From assembly GCA_021325365.1 (NCBI GenBank), contig JAJPHF010000113.1:1-64000 (forward strand): 64,000 bases of DNA, written 5' to 3'. Each line of letters opens with the position of its first letter. The first letter of the stretch is position 1. Source of the stretch: Pseudomonadota bacterium. GTDB lineage: Bacteria; Chloroflexota; UBA6077; JAJPHF01. Positions 1 to 8,376 of the stretch are shown here, piece after piece. The position numbers and the translations under genes are program-made. Below the pieces are notes generated by a model. That model saw only the letters and a program-made list of their open reading frames with translations. It did no database searches and was not told the origin of the DNA.

Positions 1-2
1 AC

Positions 3-1037
3 CGCGCGGTTGATGCGGCGAACATGCTGGCGCACCTGGAGGCGCTGCCTGCGCAGCTCGGCGAGGCCTGGCGGCTGGTAACCGCCTTCCCGGCGCCCGA
101 AACGCTTGGGCGGGCGGAGGCTGTCGTGGTGGCCGGGATGGGCGGCTCGGCCATTGGCGCCGACCTGGTACGCGGCCTGTGCGCCGATCAGCTTGGCGTG
201 CCGCTCGTCGTGTGGCGCGACTACGGCCTGCCCGCGTTCGTCGGGCGACGCACGCTCGTCATCGCCTCCAGCAACTCGGGGGCGACCGAGGAGACGTTGA
301 GCGCAGTCGAGCGGGCGCTCGCCGTGGGCGCCCCAGTCGTCGGCCTTACCACCGGCGGTCGCCTGGCCGCGCGGCTCGCGGACGCCGGCCAGCCAGTCTT
401 GCAGTTCAGCTACGACGGCCAGCCGCGGGCCGCTATCGGCTACTCGCTGCTGCTCGTCCTGGGCCTTTTGGCGCGGCTGGACTACCTGCCGGACCAGGCG
501 GCCGCGGTCGAGGCGGCGATTGCCGTCGTGCAGGAGGCCGCGTCCCGCTTCGGGCCGACCGTCCCTCGCGCGGCCAACCCCGCCAAGCAGCTGGCGTCGA
601 CGCTCCAGGACCGCGTTGCCGTAATCTACGGCGCCGGCTTTCTCGCGCCCGTCGCGCGCCGTTGGAAGGGGCAGTGGAACGAGAACGGCAAGCGCTGGGC
701 CTTCTTCGAGGAGCTGCCCGAGCTAAACCACAATGCCGTCGTCGGCTATCAGCTCCCGCCCCAGGCGGCCACCACGCTGCACGTGGTCCTTCTCTGCTCC
801 GCGCTGCTGCCGTCGCGTGTCGGCCTGCGGTGTACTGCCACGGCCGAGCTGCTCGACCGCTCACGCATCCCCCACACGACTGTACAGACTTGGGGCGACG
901 GCGCGCTGGCGCATCTTCTGTCGGCCGTGGTGTACGGTGACTGGACGAGCTACTACCTCGCGCTGCTGGATGGCGTGGACCCTACGCGCATCGCCGCGAT
1001 AGATTACCTGAAAGCGCGTCTGGCGGAGGCCGGCTGA
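3..1037 (+). CDS. Bifunctional phosphoglucose/phosphomannose isomerase, 5' end cut off
   Basis: This SIS-domain sugar isomerase interconverts glucose-6-P or mannose-6-P with fructose-6-P in the cytosol. Visible motifs are GMGGSAIGADLV (first SIS loop), SNSGATEETL (phosphate-binding loop), ELNHNAVVGY (family Glu/His region) and a C-terminal IDYLKARLAE that supplies the expected lysine. The ATG at 24 is probably not the start: the frame is open to the window edge, and related proteins have about 10-20 residues before an NMLxHLEALP-like segment, which is seen here at the very beginning. The gene is therefore partial. A small gene follows after 2 bases, so the two are probably cotranscribed. Confidence 0.85.
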   Translation, partial: RAVDAANMLAHLEALPAQLGEAWRLVTAFPAPETLGRAEAVVVAGMGGSAIGADLVRGLCADQLGVPLVVWRDYGLPAFVGRRTLVIASSNSGATEETLSAVERALAVGAPVVGLTTGGRLAARLADAGQPVLQFSYDGQPRAAIGYSLLLVLGLLARLDYLPDQAAAVEAAIAVVQEAASRFGPTVPRAANPAKQLASTLQDRVAVIYGAGFLAPVARRWKGQWNENGKRWAFFEELPELNHNAVVGYQLPPQAATTLHVVLLCSALLPSRVGLRCTATAELLDRSRIPHTTVQTWGDGALAHLLSAVVYGDWTSYYLALLDGVDPTRIAAIDYLKARLAEAG

Positions 1038-1039
1038 CC

Positions 1040-1378
1040 ATGCTGTTCGTGGATTTCTATGGGTCCGCCGAGGTGTTCCGGGCCACCATGGCGGGGATCC
1101 AGGCGCACGTGGCCGCGGCGTTCCGCACGCCGCCGGCGAACGTGGTCGTGCGCCGGATCGTGGCGGAGAGCGATTATCCGGGCGTCGAGGTGTGGATCGA
1201 GCTTAGCTCGGAGGAGCAGCTCTATCGCTACGGCGGTCGCCTGGCCGCGGAGATCAGCGCGGTGATCCGCGCCGCCGCGCCCGTCGACGTCTGGGTTCTG
1301 TTCCGCCTGGTCCCCCTCGCGCACGCCTTCCTCAACGGCACGCCGCGCCGTCGCGACGCCAGTCCGCTGGACGAGTAG
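1040..1378 (+). CDS. Hypothetical 112-residue protein linked to the sugar isomerase
   Basis: The ATG lies 2 bases after the isomerase stop, so the gene is almost certainly cotranscribed with it. The protein is compact with alternating strands and helices, has no signal peptide or membrane segment, and ends in a charged tail. The start (MLFVDFYGS) and the alternating pattern loosely recall tautomerase/CHMI-type folds, but the N-terminal Pro essential in that family is absent. I do not recognise the family. Codon use matches the neighbours. Confidence 0.6.
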   Translation: MLFVDFYGSAEVFRATMAGIQAHVAAAFRTPPANVVVRRIVAESDYPGVEVWIELSSEEQLYRYGGRLAAEISAVIRAAAPVDVWVLFRLVPLAHAFLNGTPRRRDASPLDE

Positions 1379-1705
1379 TAGCATCGCCGGGAACCGGCTG
1401 GAAGCAGCGGACCGGCTTAGTCACGACGCGCGGGCAGCGCGCCGCTCGCGGCGACACCCGGACGGCCGGTGGCAGGTCCCAAACGTATCCGCCGAAGGGT
1501 ATTTACAGCTACCATAGGCGGCGGTAAGCTTCAGGTGGGCCAGCACCGCGGCACACGGGCCGCGCAACCATCAACGGCGGGCGCGAGCCGTGGCCCGGAC
1601 GCGGCGGCCGCTCGCTTCGAACTGCGTTGTGGCGCGGTGCACGTCCATCGGAGCAGCGCGGGGTCACGAGTGGGCCTGGCGGCCGCGATCTTGGCAGGGA
1701 GGACG
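1379..1705. other. Intergenic region without a recognised gene
   Basis: About 330 bases between the isomerase pair and the CPBP protease. A GTG at 1469 opens a frame continuous with the protease, but the stretch it adds is Arg/Gly-rich, lacks a ribosome binding site and does not resemble a CPBP N-terminus, so it is left non-coding. A GGAAGCAGC string near 1399 was considered for SRP RNA and rejected. No strong promoter is seen. Confidence 0.5.
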
Positions 1706-2578
1706 ATGGTGGCCCAGATTCTCTGGCAGCTAGCAGCGTTCATCCTGGTCTGGCTGGTCGCCTCTTTCGTCGCTAGCGCGCCACCACTGATGAACGCGCT
1801 GGCCAGGCTGGGACTGGACGACCTGGCCGCTGCCGTCGGCGCTCTGTTGGCAGCTATCGTCGGCGTACTAGCCGTGCAGCGCTGGCTGAGCGGGCCTAGC
1901 CTGCGGGCGTTGGGCGCCTACCCACCACCTGATTGGCCGGCGACGCTCGCGCTCGGCTTCCTGCTCGGCCCGCTACAGTTCGCGGTGGTGCTCGGAGCGG
2001 AGCTGACCCTCGGGTACCTACGGGTTGTGCCGGGCACCGCGAATGCTGGCGGTTTGCTGCTACTCGCCCTAACCCTTCTGTTTGTGGCCGCCAGCGAGGA
2101 GTTGGTCATGCGCGGGGTATTGCTACGCCAACTCGCCCGCGCTTGGGGCGTCCCTGCCGGTGTGGCTGTCTCGTCGGTCGTCTTTGCGCTGTTCCATGTC
2201 CCGAACCTGGCGGGCGAAGCTGGAGAGCCCCAGGTTGTGGCGCTTGCGCTGTGCCTGCTGGCGCTTCTCGGCGTGCTCTGGAGCCTGGCGGCCTTGCTGA
2301 CGCGCAGTCTGTGGCTGCCCGTCGCGTGGCACACGAGCTGGAACTTCGCGCAGTCGCTCTACGGCTTCCCGATTAGCGGGCACCCGGCCCACGGCATACT
2401 GTCGCTAGACACCCTGGGGCCGGCCTGGGTCATGGGCGGCGCGTTTGGCCCCGAGGGCGGAGTAGTTGGCTGGCTGGCGCTCGGCCTGGGCGCCGCGGCG
2501 CTCGCCGCCTACGCGCGGCTGCGTCGTCGTGAGCCGAAACCGGCCGCCACCGCGCCTCTTGGCCCCACGGTCGCCTGA
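1706..2578 (+). CDS. CPBP family intramembrane metalloprotease (CAAX protease-like)
   Basis: A 290-residue integral membrane protein with about seven hydrophobic segments. The three ABI/CPBP metal-site motifs are present in order: SEELVMRG (EExxxR, near residue 130), FALFHVPN (FxxxH) and HTSWNFAQ (HxxxN). Family members are intramembrane glutamic/metallo proteases acting on prenylated or membrane-bound substrates; the substrate here is unknown. The ATG at 1706 is preferred over the upstream GTG at 1469 because GGGAGG precedes it at normal spacing and a membrane helix begins at once. It stands alone between intergenic gaps. Confidence 0.85.
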   Translation: MVAQILWQLAAFILVWLVASFVASAPPLMNALARLGLDDLAAAVGALLAAIVGVLAVQRWLSGPSLRALGAYPPPDWPATLALGFLLGPLQFAVVLGAELTLGYLRVVPGTANAGGLLLLALTLLFVAASEELVMRGVLLRQLARAWGVPAGVAVSSVVFALFHVPNLAGEAGEPQVVALALCLLALLGVLWSLAALLTRSLWLPVAWHTSWNFAQSLYGFPISGHPAHGILSLDTLGPAWVMGGAFGPEGGVVGWLALGLGAAALAAYARLRRREPKPAATAPLGPTVA

Positions 2579-2812
2579 CCGCGAGCCACCAGCGCCTCGG
2601 GCGCTCGGCGCCGCGGCCGCCTGTGGTCGCGTATGTAGCGAGCGCGCCTGGCGCACGGCCCGACAGTTCCCCAAGCCGTGCGAATCCGCAAAGCGGCGGG
2701 GCGCCACCGAGCGGGTGATAGCGTATAATAGGCAACCTGGCGGTGAGCCGCCGCCAAACAGCGCCGCCCGGCCGCGCCGCGGTCGCCGTCGGCGGCCCGG
2801 GAGGAGTTGGGA

Positions 2813-3112
2813 ATGGCACAGGTTCCGGCGGGCGTCAGCAAGATCGAGGAGCACGATCCGGAGTTTCTCAACGACCTGGCTGCGACCGCGGCCGACGCAT
2901 TCGCACCCGGCGCTCTTGAGGTGAAGTACAAGTTCCTGCTGGCGATGGCGCTCGACGCGCAGGCCAATCATCCCGGCGGCGTGAAGTCGTTCGCGCGGCG
3001 GGCACGGGACGCTGGTGCCACCGAGCGCGAGATCATGGAGGTGCTGCGGGTGTCGTTCTATCTGGGCGGCATGCAAGCGCTAGTGGTCGGCGCAAGCGCG
3101 CTCGACCGCTAG
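2813..3112 (+). CDS. Carboxymuconolactone decarboxylase/AhpD-like protein without cysteines
   Basis: A 99-residue all-helical protein of the CMD/AhpD fold. The family core is recognisable (KYKFLLAMALDAQAN, then GATEREIMEVLRVSFYLGG), but the CxxC redox pair of AhpD is replaced by NHPGGV and the protein has no Cys, so a peroxidase-coupled disulfide reductase role is unlikely. The ATG at 2813 is chosen over a TTG at 2807 because GGAGGAG ends 6-7 bases before it. A TATAAT hexamer at 2724-2729 could be the -10 element, though no good -35 is visible. It converges with the minus-strand genes beyond 3139. Confidence 0.75.
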   Translation: MAQVPAGVSKIEEHDPEFLNDLAATAADAFAPGALEVKYKFLLAMALDAQANHPGGVKSFARRARDAGATEREIMEVLRVSFYLGGMQALVVGASALDR

Positions 3113-3138
3113 GCGTCAGCTATCGGCCGCGCCGCCGG

Positions 3139-3393
3139 TCAAGGGAAGCGCCGCCGTGCCACCAGGCCGAAGGCGCTGCAGCACGCGGGATACCCGCCGA
3201 CCCGCGCCTCGGGCACGCCGAGCCGCACCTCGTACAGCGCCAGCGTGCCTAACAGGACGTAGCCTGCCGTCCAGGACGTGAAGGTCACCAGGCAGGCCAG
3301 CGCGCAAGCGCCCCGCCGCCAGACCCCGGTGGCGGGGCCCGCGGAGGCGGCGAGCGACGCGGACGGGCTCGTGCCCGAGGGCGCGCCGCTCAC
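3139..3393 (-). CDS. Small predicted membrane protein coupled to the acyl-CoA synthetase
   Basis: An 84-residue frame whose GTG start overlaps the TGA of the upstream synthetase gene (GTGA), typical of translational coupling. After a Ser/Ala/Gly-rich N-terminus there is a roughly 25-residue hydrophobic segment (ACALACLVTFTSWTAGYVLL) and a cysteine pair (ACCS) before a basic end. No family is recognised. Support rests on the overlap and the membrane segment; it could be a chance frame in GC-rich DNA. Confidence 0.4.
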   Translation of the reverse strand: MSGAPSGTSPSASLAASAGPATGVWRRGACALACLVTFTSWTAGYVLLGTLALYEVRLGVPEARVGGYPACCSAFGLVARRRFP

Positions 3394-5390
3394 ACCGCCT
3401 GTCCGATCTCCTCGACGGCCGCCGGGTTCTCGAGGGAGGTGAGGTCGCCAAGGTCCTCGCGCCCCAGGTACTTCGCGCGAATGACCCGGCGCAGGACCTT
3501 GGCGTTCCGTGTCTTCGGCAGGTCGCGCACGAACAGCACCGCCTTGGGCCGCAGCGGGCGGCCCAGCTCGCGCACGATCGCTTCCTCGACCTCGGCGCGC
3601 AGGGCGTCGCTCGCGGTGTAGTCCGGCCCGAGCACCGCGAACACGACGATCGCTTCGCCCTTCAGCTCATCCGGCACGCCGATCGCAGCCGCCTCGGCGA
3701 TGGCGGGATGCGCCACGGCCGCCGACTCGACCTCCGCCGGGCCAACCCGCTTGCCCGCGACCTTGAGCGTGTCGTCCGAGCGGCCCAGGATGTACCAGAA
3801 GCCGTCATCGTCGATCAGCGCCCAGTCGCCGTGGACCCACACGCCCTCGAAGCGCGACCAGTACGTCTCGACGTAGCGCTCGCGGTCGCGCCAGAAGCCG
3901 TGCGTCATCCCCGGCCAGGGCGCACGGATCACCAGCTCGCCCACCTGGCCACGCAGCGACCGCCCGGCATCGTCCACCACGTCGGCCGCCATGCCCGGGA
4001 TCGGTCCGCTGAATGAGCACGGCTTGATCGGCTGGACTAACGTGCAGCCGAGGATGCCGCCCGACACCTCGGTGCCGCCCGAATAGTTGATGATCGGGCA
4101 GCGGCGGCCGCCAACGTGCTCGAAATACCACCACCACGGGTCCGGGTTCCACGGCTCCCCGGTGCCGCCCAGCACCCGCACGCGACTCAGGTCGTGGCGC
4201 TCGACCGGCTCCGTGCCGTACCGCATGAGGCCGCGGATGGCGGTCGGGGAGATGCCGACGTGCGTGGCCTCGTGCCGCTCGACGATGTCCCAGAGGCGGT
4301 CGGGCCCCGGGAAATCGGGGCTGCCCTCGAACATGACGAACGTGGCGCCGAGCGTGAGGGCGCCTTGGATGGCCCACGGGCCCATCATCCAGCCCAAATC
4401 GGTCAGCCAGAACAGCCGGTCGCCGGCGCCGACGTCGAAGCAGTGGGCCATGTCCTGCGTGGCCTTCAGCGGGAAGCCGTGATGCACGTGCAGGGCGCCC
4501 TTCGGCCGTCCCGTCGTGCCCGACGTGTAGATGATCATGAATGGGTCGTCGCCGGCGGTCGGCTCGGTCGGACATTCGGCCGGCTGGTCGCGCACCACAT
4601 GCTCCCACCAGATGTCGCGCTCCGGAGTCCACGGCACGTCGCGCCCCAGGCGGGAAAAGACGATCATCCGCTCGACGCTTGGCACCTGGGAGACCGCCTC
4701 GTCGGCAGTCTCCTTCATCGGCACGACGTTCCCGCGCCGAGGGAAGCCATCGGCAGTGATCAGCAGGCGCGCTTCGCAGTCCGCGAGGCGCGCCGCCACC
4801 GCCGCGGCCCCATAGCCCGAGAAGATCGGCGTGTAGATCGCGCCGATCTTCGACACGGCTAGCGTGGCGACGGCCGTCTCGGGCGTCATCGGCATGAAGA
4901 TGCCGACGCGATCACCCGCGCCAATGCCGAGCGCCCGGAGCCCGTTCGCCAGCCGACAGACCGCGTCGTCCAGCTCGGCATAGGACAGCGTGCGCGTGGC
5001 GCCGTCCTCGCCCTCCCAGATCAAGGCCGGCTGCTTGGCCCGGGGGGACGCGGCCCAGCGATCGACGGCGTTCCGGACGTAGTTGTAGCGACCGCCTGGA
5101 AACCAGCGGGCGAAGGGGATGCCCTCGCTTAGGTCCAGCACCCGCTCGTAGGGCGTGAACCACTGGAGGCGCAGCTCGTCGACCACGGCTTGCCAGAACC
5201 ACTCGGGGTCCGCGGTCGACCGAGTCAGCAGGGTCTCGTAGGTGGCGATGCCGTGAGCAGCCATGAAGCGCCCTAGCTGGCTGGCCCCGGCTTGCTCGGG
5301 GGTAGGCCGCCACGCGATCGGCGCCCGTCCGATCGCGCTCGCTGCCTCGTTCGCGACTCCGTCCGTACCGCCCTGCGCCTGCTCAGCCAT
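3390..5390 (-). CDS. AMP-forming acyl-CoA synthetase (acetyl-CoA synthetase-like)
   Basis: A 666-residue cytosolic ANL-superfamily enzyme that activates a carboxylic acid to its acyl-AMP and then the CoA thioester. It has the P-loop YTSGTTGRPKGALHVHHG, the YSGGTEVSGG adenine motif, the hinge GRSDDTLKVAGKRVGPAEVE and the C-terminal LPKTRNAKVLRR, where the last Lys of NAK corresponds to the adenylation lysine. An N-terminal extension of about 120 residues including FARWFPGGRYNYVRNAVDRW is acetyl-CoA-synthetase-like, so short acids (acetate, propionate or similar) are likely substrates. GGAGAGG precedes the ATG by 7 bases. A promoter lies just upstream. Confidence 0.88.
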   Translation of the reverse strand: MAEQAQGGTDGVANEAASAIGRAPIAWRPTPEQAGASQLGRFMAAHGIATYETLLTRSTADPEWFWQAVVDELRLQWFTPYERVLDLSEGIPFARWFPGGRYNYVRNAVDRWAASPRAKQPALIWEGEDGATRTLSYAELDDAVCRLANGLRALGIGAGDRVGIFMPMTPETAVATLAVSKIGAIYTPIFSGYGAAAVAARLADCEARLLITADGFPRRGNVVPMKETADEAVSQVPSVERMIVFSRLGRDVPWTPERDIWWEHVVRDQPAECPTEPTAGDDPFMIIYTSGTTGRPKGALHVHHGFPLKATQDMAHCFDVGAGDRLFWLTDLGWMMGPWAIQGALTLGATFVMFEGSPDFPGPDRLWDIVERHEATHVGISPTAIRGLMRYGTEPVERHDLSRVRVLGGTGEPWNPDPWWWYFEHVGGRRCPIINYSGGTEVSGGILGCTLVQPIKPCSFSGPIPGMAADVVDDAGRSLRGQVGELVIRAPWPGMTHGFWRDRERYVETYWSRFEGVWVHGDWALIDDDGFWYILGRSDDTLKVAGKRVGPAEVESAAVAHPAIAEAAAIGVPDELKGEAIVVFAVLGPDYTASDALRAEVEEAIVRELGRPLRPKAVLFVRDLPKTRNAKVLRRVIRAKYLGREDLGDLTSLENPAAVEEIGQAV

Positions 5391-5421
5391 GCTGCACCTC
5401 TCCGGCTAGCGCGCCGCTCTC

Positions 5422-5450
5422 ACTATAGGCAGCACCCCTCCCGCGCGCAA
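5422..5450 (-). promoter_or_regulatory. Sigma-70-like promoter for the acyl-CoA synthetase
   Basis: Reading the minus strand, TTGCGC (5445-5450) is followed after exactly 17 bases by TATAGT (5422-5427), about 30 bases before the start codon at 5390. Each box matches the consensus at four or five of six bases. Confidence 0.5.
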
Positions 5451-5563
5451 TGCGACGGCCGCAGGCAGCGGCGCAGCGCGGGGGTCGCGCGGCCTTGGCG
5501 CCGGGCGCGCGAAAGGGCCAGTGTGCCTCAGGCGCTCGGCGAGTGGCCCACGGCGCGCTGCGG

Positions 5564-6532
5564 CTAGTCGAGCGCCGCACTCACCGCAACGGTCCGATAG
5601 CGCAGGCACGCGAGGTCGACCATCGTCCGCAGCCCCGGCGGCAGGCCACCAATCGCCAGGGCCGAGTTGACCGCCAGCGCGGCCGTCGCTTCGTCGCCCG
5701 CGGTAGCTGGCCGCGTGCGCCAGCAGAGCGATGGACTTCCGTCGAGCTGGATGGTATCGCCGCTCGGCCGCGCGCCCAGCGCGATCGTGAGATCGAGGAG
5801 CACGCGGAGGCTGCCCCTTTCCGATGCGCGGAGGCGCTGCCGCGCCCCCGCGCATCGCCCGTCCCCCCCCACCACCGGGCGGATCGTCTCGCGGACCTCG
5901 TCGATCGCCCAGCCCAGGCCGCTCGCGACCAGGCGCGCGGAGGCGGGTAGCCCGACGTGCCCAAGCTCCCCGCGCGCCACGCCGGCCGCGAAGTCGGCCG
6001 GCGTGAGGCCAGCGCCCACCTTGGCGGCAAGCTGCGGGCGTCGAGTTGCCGCGTCGACCACGCGACGCACGCGGACGGCGTCGATCCGGGTCTGTGTCGC
6101 GGTCAGGACGAGCGGTAGCACATCCATGACAAAGCCCGGGTTGACGCCCACGCCCAGCAGACGTCGGCCGCAGCCCCGCGCTAGCCCGTCGAGCGCGACC
6201 GCGTCGGGATCATCCGCCGCGGGCCCGGCCAACGGCTCGCAGGTCGAGACGACGTCCAGCCCGCGCTCGAAGGCTGCGGCCACCACGGGCCGCAGATCCG
6301 CGAGGCGCGAGGTAGTACACACGATCGCCACGTCGGCCGGCGGCACGCTCGGCCAGTCGGGCGCCACGCAAACGCCAAGAGGCCGGCGCAGGCCCGCCAA
6401 CTGGCCCGCGTCGTGCCCGACGAGCGCGGGCACTGTGTCGACCGCGGCGACGACTTCCACGCCGGGGCGCTCCGCCGCGACCTTCAGACAGGCAAGCCCG
6501 ATGGTTCCCAGGCCGATATGAACGGTTCTCAC
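5564..6532 (-). CDS. DapB-like NAD(P)-dependent dehydrogenase (diaminopentanoate dehydrogenase-like)
   Basis: A 322-residue oxidoreductase starting with a Rossmann dinucleotide loop, HIGLGTIGLACLKVA, followed by a second helix-strand unit (VEVVAAVDTVPALVGHD) as in dihydrodipicolinate reductase. The GVGVNPGFVMDVLPL segment and overall length fit the COG3804 group that includes 2,4-diaminopentanoate dehydrogenase; the true substrate cannot be read from sequence. The GTG at 6532 is used because the Rossmann strand begins there; the longer open frame upstream overlaps another gene. It starts 5 bases after the ABM monooxygenase stop, so the two form a pair. Confidence 0.75.
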   Translation of the reverse strand: MRTVHIGLGTIGLACLKVAAERPGVEVVAAVDTVPALVGHDAGQLAGLRRPLGVCVAPDWPSVPPADVAIVCTTSRLADLRPVVAAAFERGLDVVSTCEPLAGPAADDPDAVALDGLARGCGRRLLGVGVNPGFVMDVLPLVLTATQTRIDAVRVRRVVDAATRRPQLAAKVGAGLTPADFAAGVARGELGHVGLPASARLVASGLGWAIDEVRETIRPVVGGDGRCAGARQRLRASERGSLRVLLDLTIALGARPSGDTIQLDGSPSLCWRTRPATAGDEATAALAVNSALAIGGLPPGLRTMVDLACLRYRTVAVSAALD

Positions 6533-6537
6533 GTCGC

Positions 6538-6828
6538 TCAGATCTCGACCACGTCCCACTCGCCAACCGACTGCGGCTCGGAGTACGTCTCGGTCAAGCC
6601 GGCCATCGCCTGCCGGTACTCCGGCTTGCCCCGCGCCGTAATGAGATCGCTCTCGCGATCCCAGTACGACAGCGCGATGAGCTGCGTGCGGTCCGCCCGA
6701 CACGAGAGAAGCTGCACGCCGCGACAGCCGGGCTGCTCGCGGTAAAACCGCAAGCCGGCGCGGGCGCGCTCGCCGAAGGCGTTCTCCTTCCCGGGTTGGC
6801 ACTTGACGACCACCATGCGCGCAAACAT
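6538..6828 (-). CDS. Antibiotic biosynthesis monooxygenase (ABM) domain protein
   Basis: A 96-residue single-domain protein of the dimeric alpha/beta-barrel (ABM/YgiN-like) family. MFARMVVVKCQPGKENAF is the first strand, followed by QPGCRGVQLL and a conserved SYWDRESDL segment. Family members oxidise quinol-like or aromatic substrates without cofactors, or degrade haem; none of the haem-degrading signature residues can be assigned with certainty. A GGAGG lies 4-5 bases before the ATG. It is upstream of, and probably cotranscribed with, the DapB-like gene. The 255 bases to the divergent zinc-ribbon gene probably contain both promoters, though I see no clear hexamers. Confidence 0.75.
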   Translation of the reverse strand: MFARMVVVKCQPGKENAFGERARAGLRFYREQPGCRGVQLLSCRADRTQLIALSYWDRESDLITARGKPEYRQAMAGLTETYSEPQSVGEWDVVEI

Positions 6829-7083
6829 GGGACCTCCGATTGGCCCCGGGCGGCGGCAGTGGCACCGCGCGCCCTGGCGGGTCGCACGCTGAGCTTTCCG
6901 GATTCTACCGTAGCGCCGGGGCGGCGGCTACCGCCGCGGACCGGGTCCGCTACCATTCCGTGGACAGCCGCCGCTCCGCTCGCACCCGAGAGGTCGCGGG
7001 CGCGCCGAAGAGTTCCTACCGGCGCCGCTCGCCTTCGCCTGCTGGAACGCACCGTGCGAGGGAGCACCGTGGGGAGGGGGCGC

Positions 7084-7296
7084 GTGAACACCAAACCCGA
7101 GCCGCCAGACCGGAGGGGCTCGACCGACGACGGCGTGTACTGTATGCGGTGCCGCGCGCTGCGGCCGCTGCAGCGTGCGCAGCGTACCGTGCTGCGCAAC
7201 GGACGACCAGTTCTGAAAGGCTCCTGTCCGGTCTGTCAGGGGCCGCTATTCCGCATCGGCCTCCGCGTGCGGCGCCCCGGCCAGAGCCATTCGTAA
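7084..7296 (+). CDS. DUF5679-type small zinc-ribbon protein
   Basis: A 70-residue protein with two metal-binding knuckles, YCMRCRALRP and CPVCQGPLFRI, joined by LRNGRPVLKGSC. This CxxC-x(20-25)-CxxC arrangement with the NGRPxLKGxC core is the DUF5679 signature, common in Chloroflexota and Actinobacteria and of unknown function, possibly nucleic-acid binding. The GTG at 7084 follows a GGGGAGGGGG ribosome binding site; the longer upstream frame is unlikely to be translated. Confidence 0.75.
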   Translation: MNTKPEPPDRRGSTDDGVYCMRCRALRPLQRAQRTVLRNGRPVLKGSCPVCQGPLFRIGLRVRRPGQSHS

Positions 7297-7320
7297 CGGG
7301 CTCGTCCGAGGCGCTCGTGC

Positions 7321-7602
7321 CTAGCGGGTAGTGGTGACGCGGTAGCTGCGCGCCAGGCTGAGGGGTGCGATTAGCACCATGGGACGCCGAGCACGACGGA
7401 GACGCCGGCCGCCGTGCGGAGGATCGCTTGGCACCCAGAGGATACCCGCGACCAGAAAGGACAGGGTGGAGGCTACGAAGAAGACGCCATATCCGGGCCG
7501 GAGCGCGAGCAGCGCCAGCAAACAGGCCCCGACGGCCAGCGTCAGCGCGACGGAGCGGCAAAACCAGGTGCGCGGGCTGGGCGACGACGGATTCGGGGCC
7601 AC
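7321..7602 (-). CDS. Hypothetical two-helix membrane protein
   Basis: A 93-residue protein starting GTG with AGGAGG at 5-6 bases, which is the best evidence that it is real. It has a short cytosolic N-terminus rich in Ser/Pro, two adjacent hydrophobic helices (around SVALTLAVGACLLALLAL and YGVFFVASTLSFLVAGILWV), and a basic C-terminus, suggesting a hairpin in the cytoplasmic membrane with both ends inside. No family is recognised. It converges with the DUF5679 gene. Confidence 0.6.
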   Translation of the reverse strand: MAPNPSSPSPRTWFCRSVALTLAVGACLLALLALRPGYGVFFVASTLSFLVAGILWVPSDPPHGGRRLRRARRPMVLIAPLSLARSYRVTTTR

Positions 7603-8121
7603 GGGGTCCTCCTGCTGTGCAATCGACAGTAGCGTTCCTGCCAGAATCGTGCCACCGCTGTCCGCCGGCGGGGCACGAGCCGGGTCTGTGACGGCACTGT
7701 GACAGCCGGGACGTCGGCGGCGCCAGGGCCGCTGCCGCCCGCTTCGTTGTGATGCCGCCGTGATGCCGTGGCGCTGGGCGCCTGGCTCGCCGGCGGGATA
7801 GACTCCCGTCCGTGGCTGCCGCGGGGCCGGCGCTCCCCGGGGGCCGCTCGAATCCTCGAAAGGAGCGGCCGGTTCGCCACAGGTGGGCCGCGCCCGATCG
7901 CCGATGCATCAACGCCCACTGGCCGCGGATCTGTTGCCGCTGGTCCTCGCCTGGACGGAAGCCTTGCACCTGCCCGCCGTGGCTCGACTGGCGCTACGCT
8001 GGGGGCTGCGTTGACCCCGGACAACGACCTCCGGCGCTCGCTGCCCGGATGGCACACGCCGTGCATTAAAGAAACGGTGAGCGACGCCGATCATTTAGCA
8101 GCGGGTAAGAGGAGCCGCCCC
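7603..8121. other. Gene-poor region with one doubtful microORF
   Basis: About 520 bases without a convincing gene. A 36-codon frame at 7904-8014 on the plus strand encodes an amphipathic, Leu-rich peptide (core LPLVLAWTEALHLPAVARL) but has no ribosome binding site. Several longer frames on both strands have Arg/Pro/Ala composition typical of shadow frames in GC-rich DNA. The relatively AT-rich stretch at about 8066-8100 may hold the promoter of the downstream small frame, but no consensus boxes were found. Confidence 0.4.
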
Positions 8122-8202
8122 ATGACGCTCGCCGATCTCGTGTGCCGAGCCGGCGCGGTGCTGATCGCGCTCGGCGCGCTACACTTGCTCTCGCCGTTCT
8201 AG
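8122..8202 (+). CDS. Possible 26-residue membrane microprotein
   Basis: ATG preceded by AAGAGGAG at about 8 bases opens a 26-codon frame whose product is almost entirely one hydrophobic helix (core GAVLIALGALHLLSPF) after a short polar N-terminus with one Cys. Length and composition resemble single-pass microproteins. There is no homolog I can name, and chance cannot be excluded at this length. Confidence 0.3.
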   Translation: MTLADLVCRAGAVLIALGALHLLSPF

Positions 8203-8376
8203 CCTGTCCCACCGAGCGCGGCTTACAACTCGCCTGGGCGGCCGCGGGGTGGCGGGCGCGCCGCGTGTCTCAGCCAGAAACCTCGTAACGCCTGGCGTGA
8301 CCCGTCTGGGCGGACCCAGTGGCCGCCGTGCTCCTGCCCCGTGCGTCGGCACCGGCATGTGCGAGCAGAGACTGCG

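Noticed and set aside
1390..1425. GGAAGCAGC string resembling the SRP RNA apical loop
   Set aside because: The conserved partner GUCAGG side of the loop is missing and the flanks do not form the 4.5S helix.
7768..8202. 144-codon frame covering the gene-poor region
   Set aside because: No ribosome binding site at its start and random-looking composition; only its last 26 codons have a plausible start and site.
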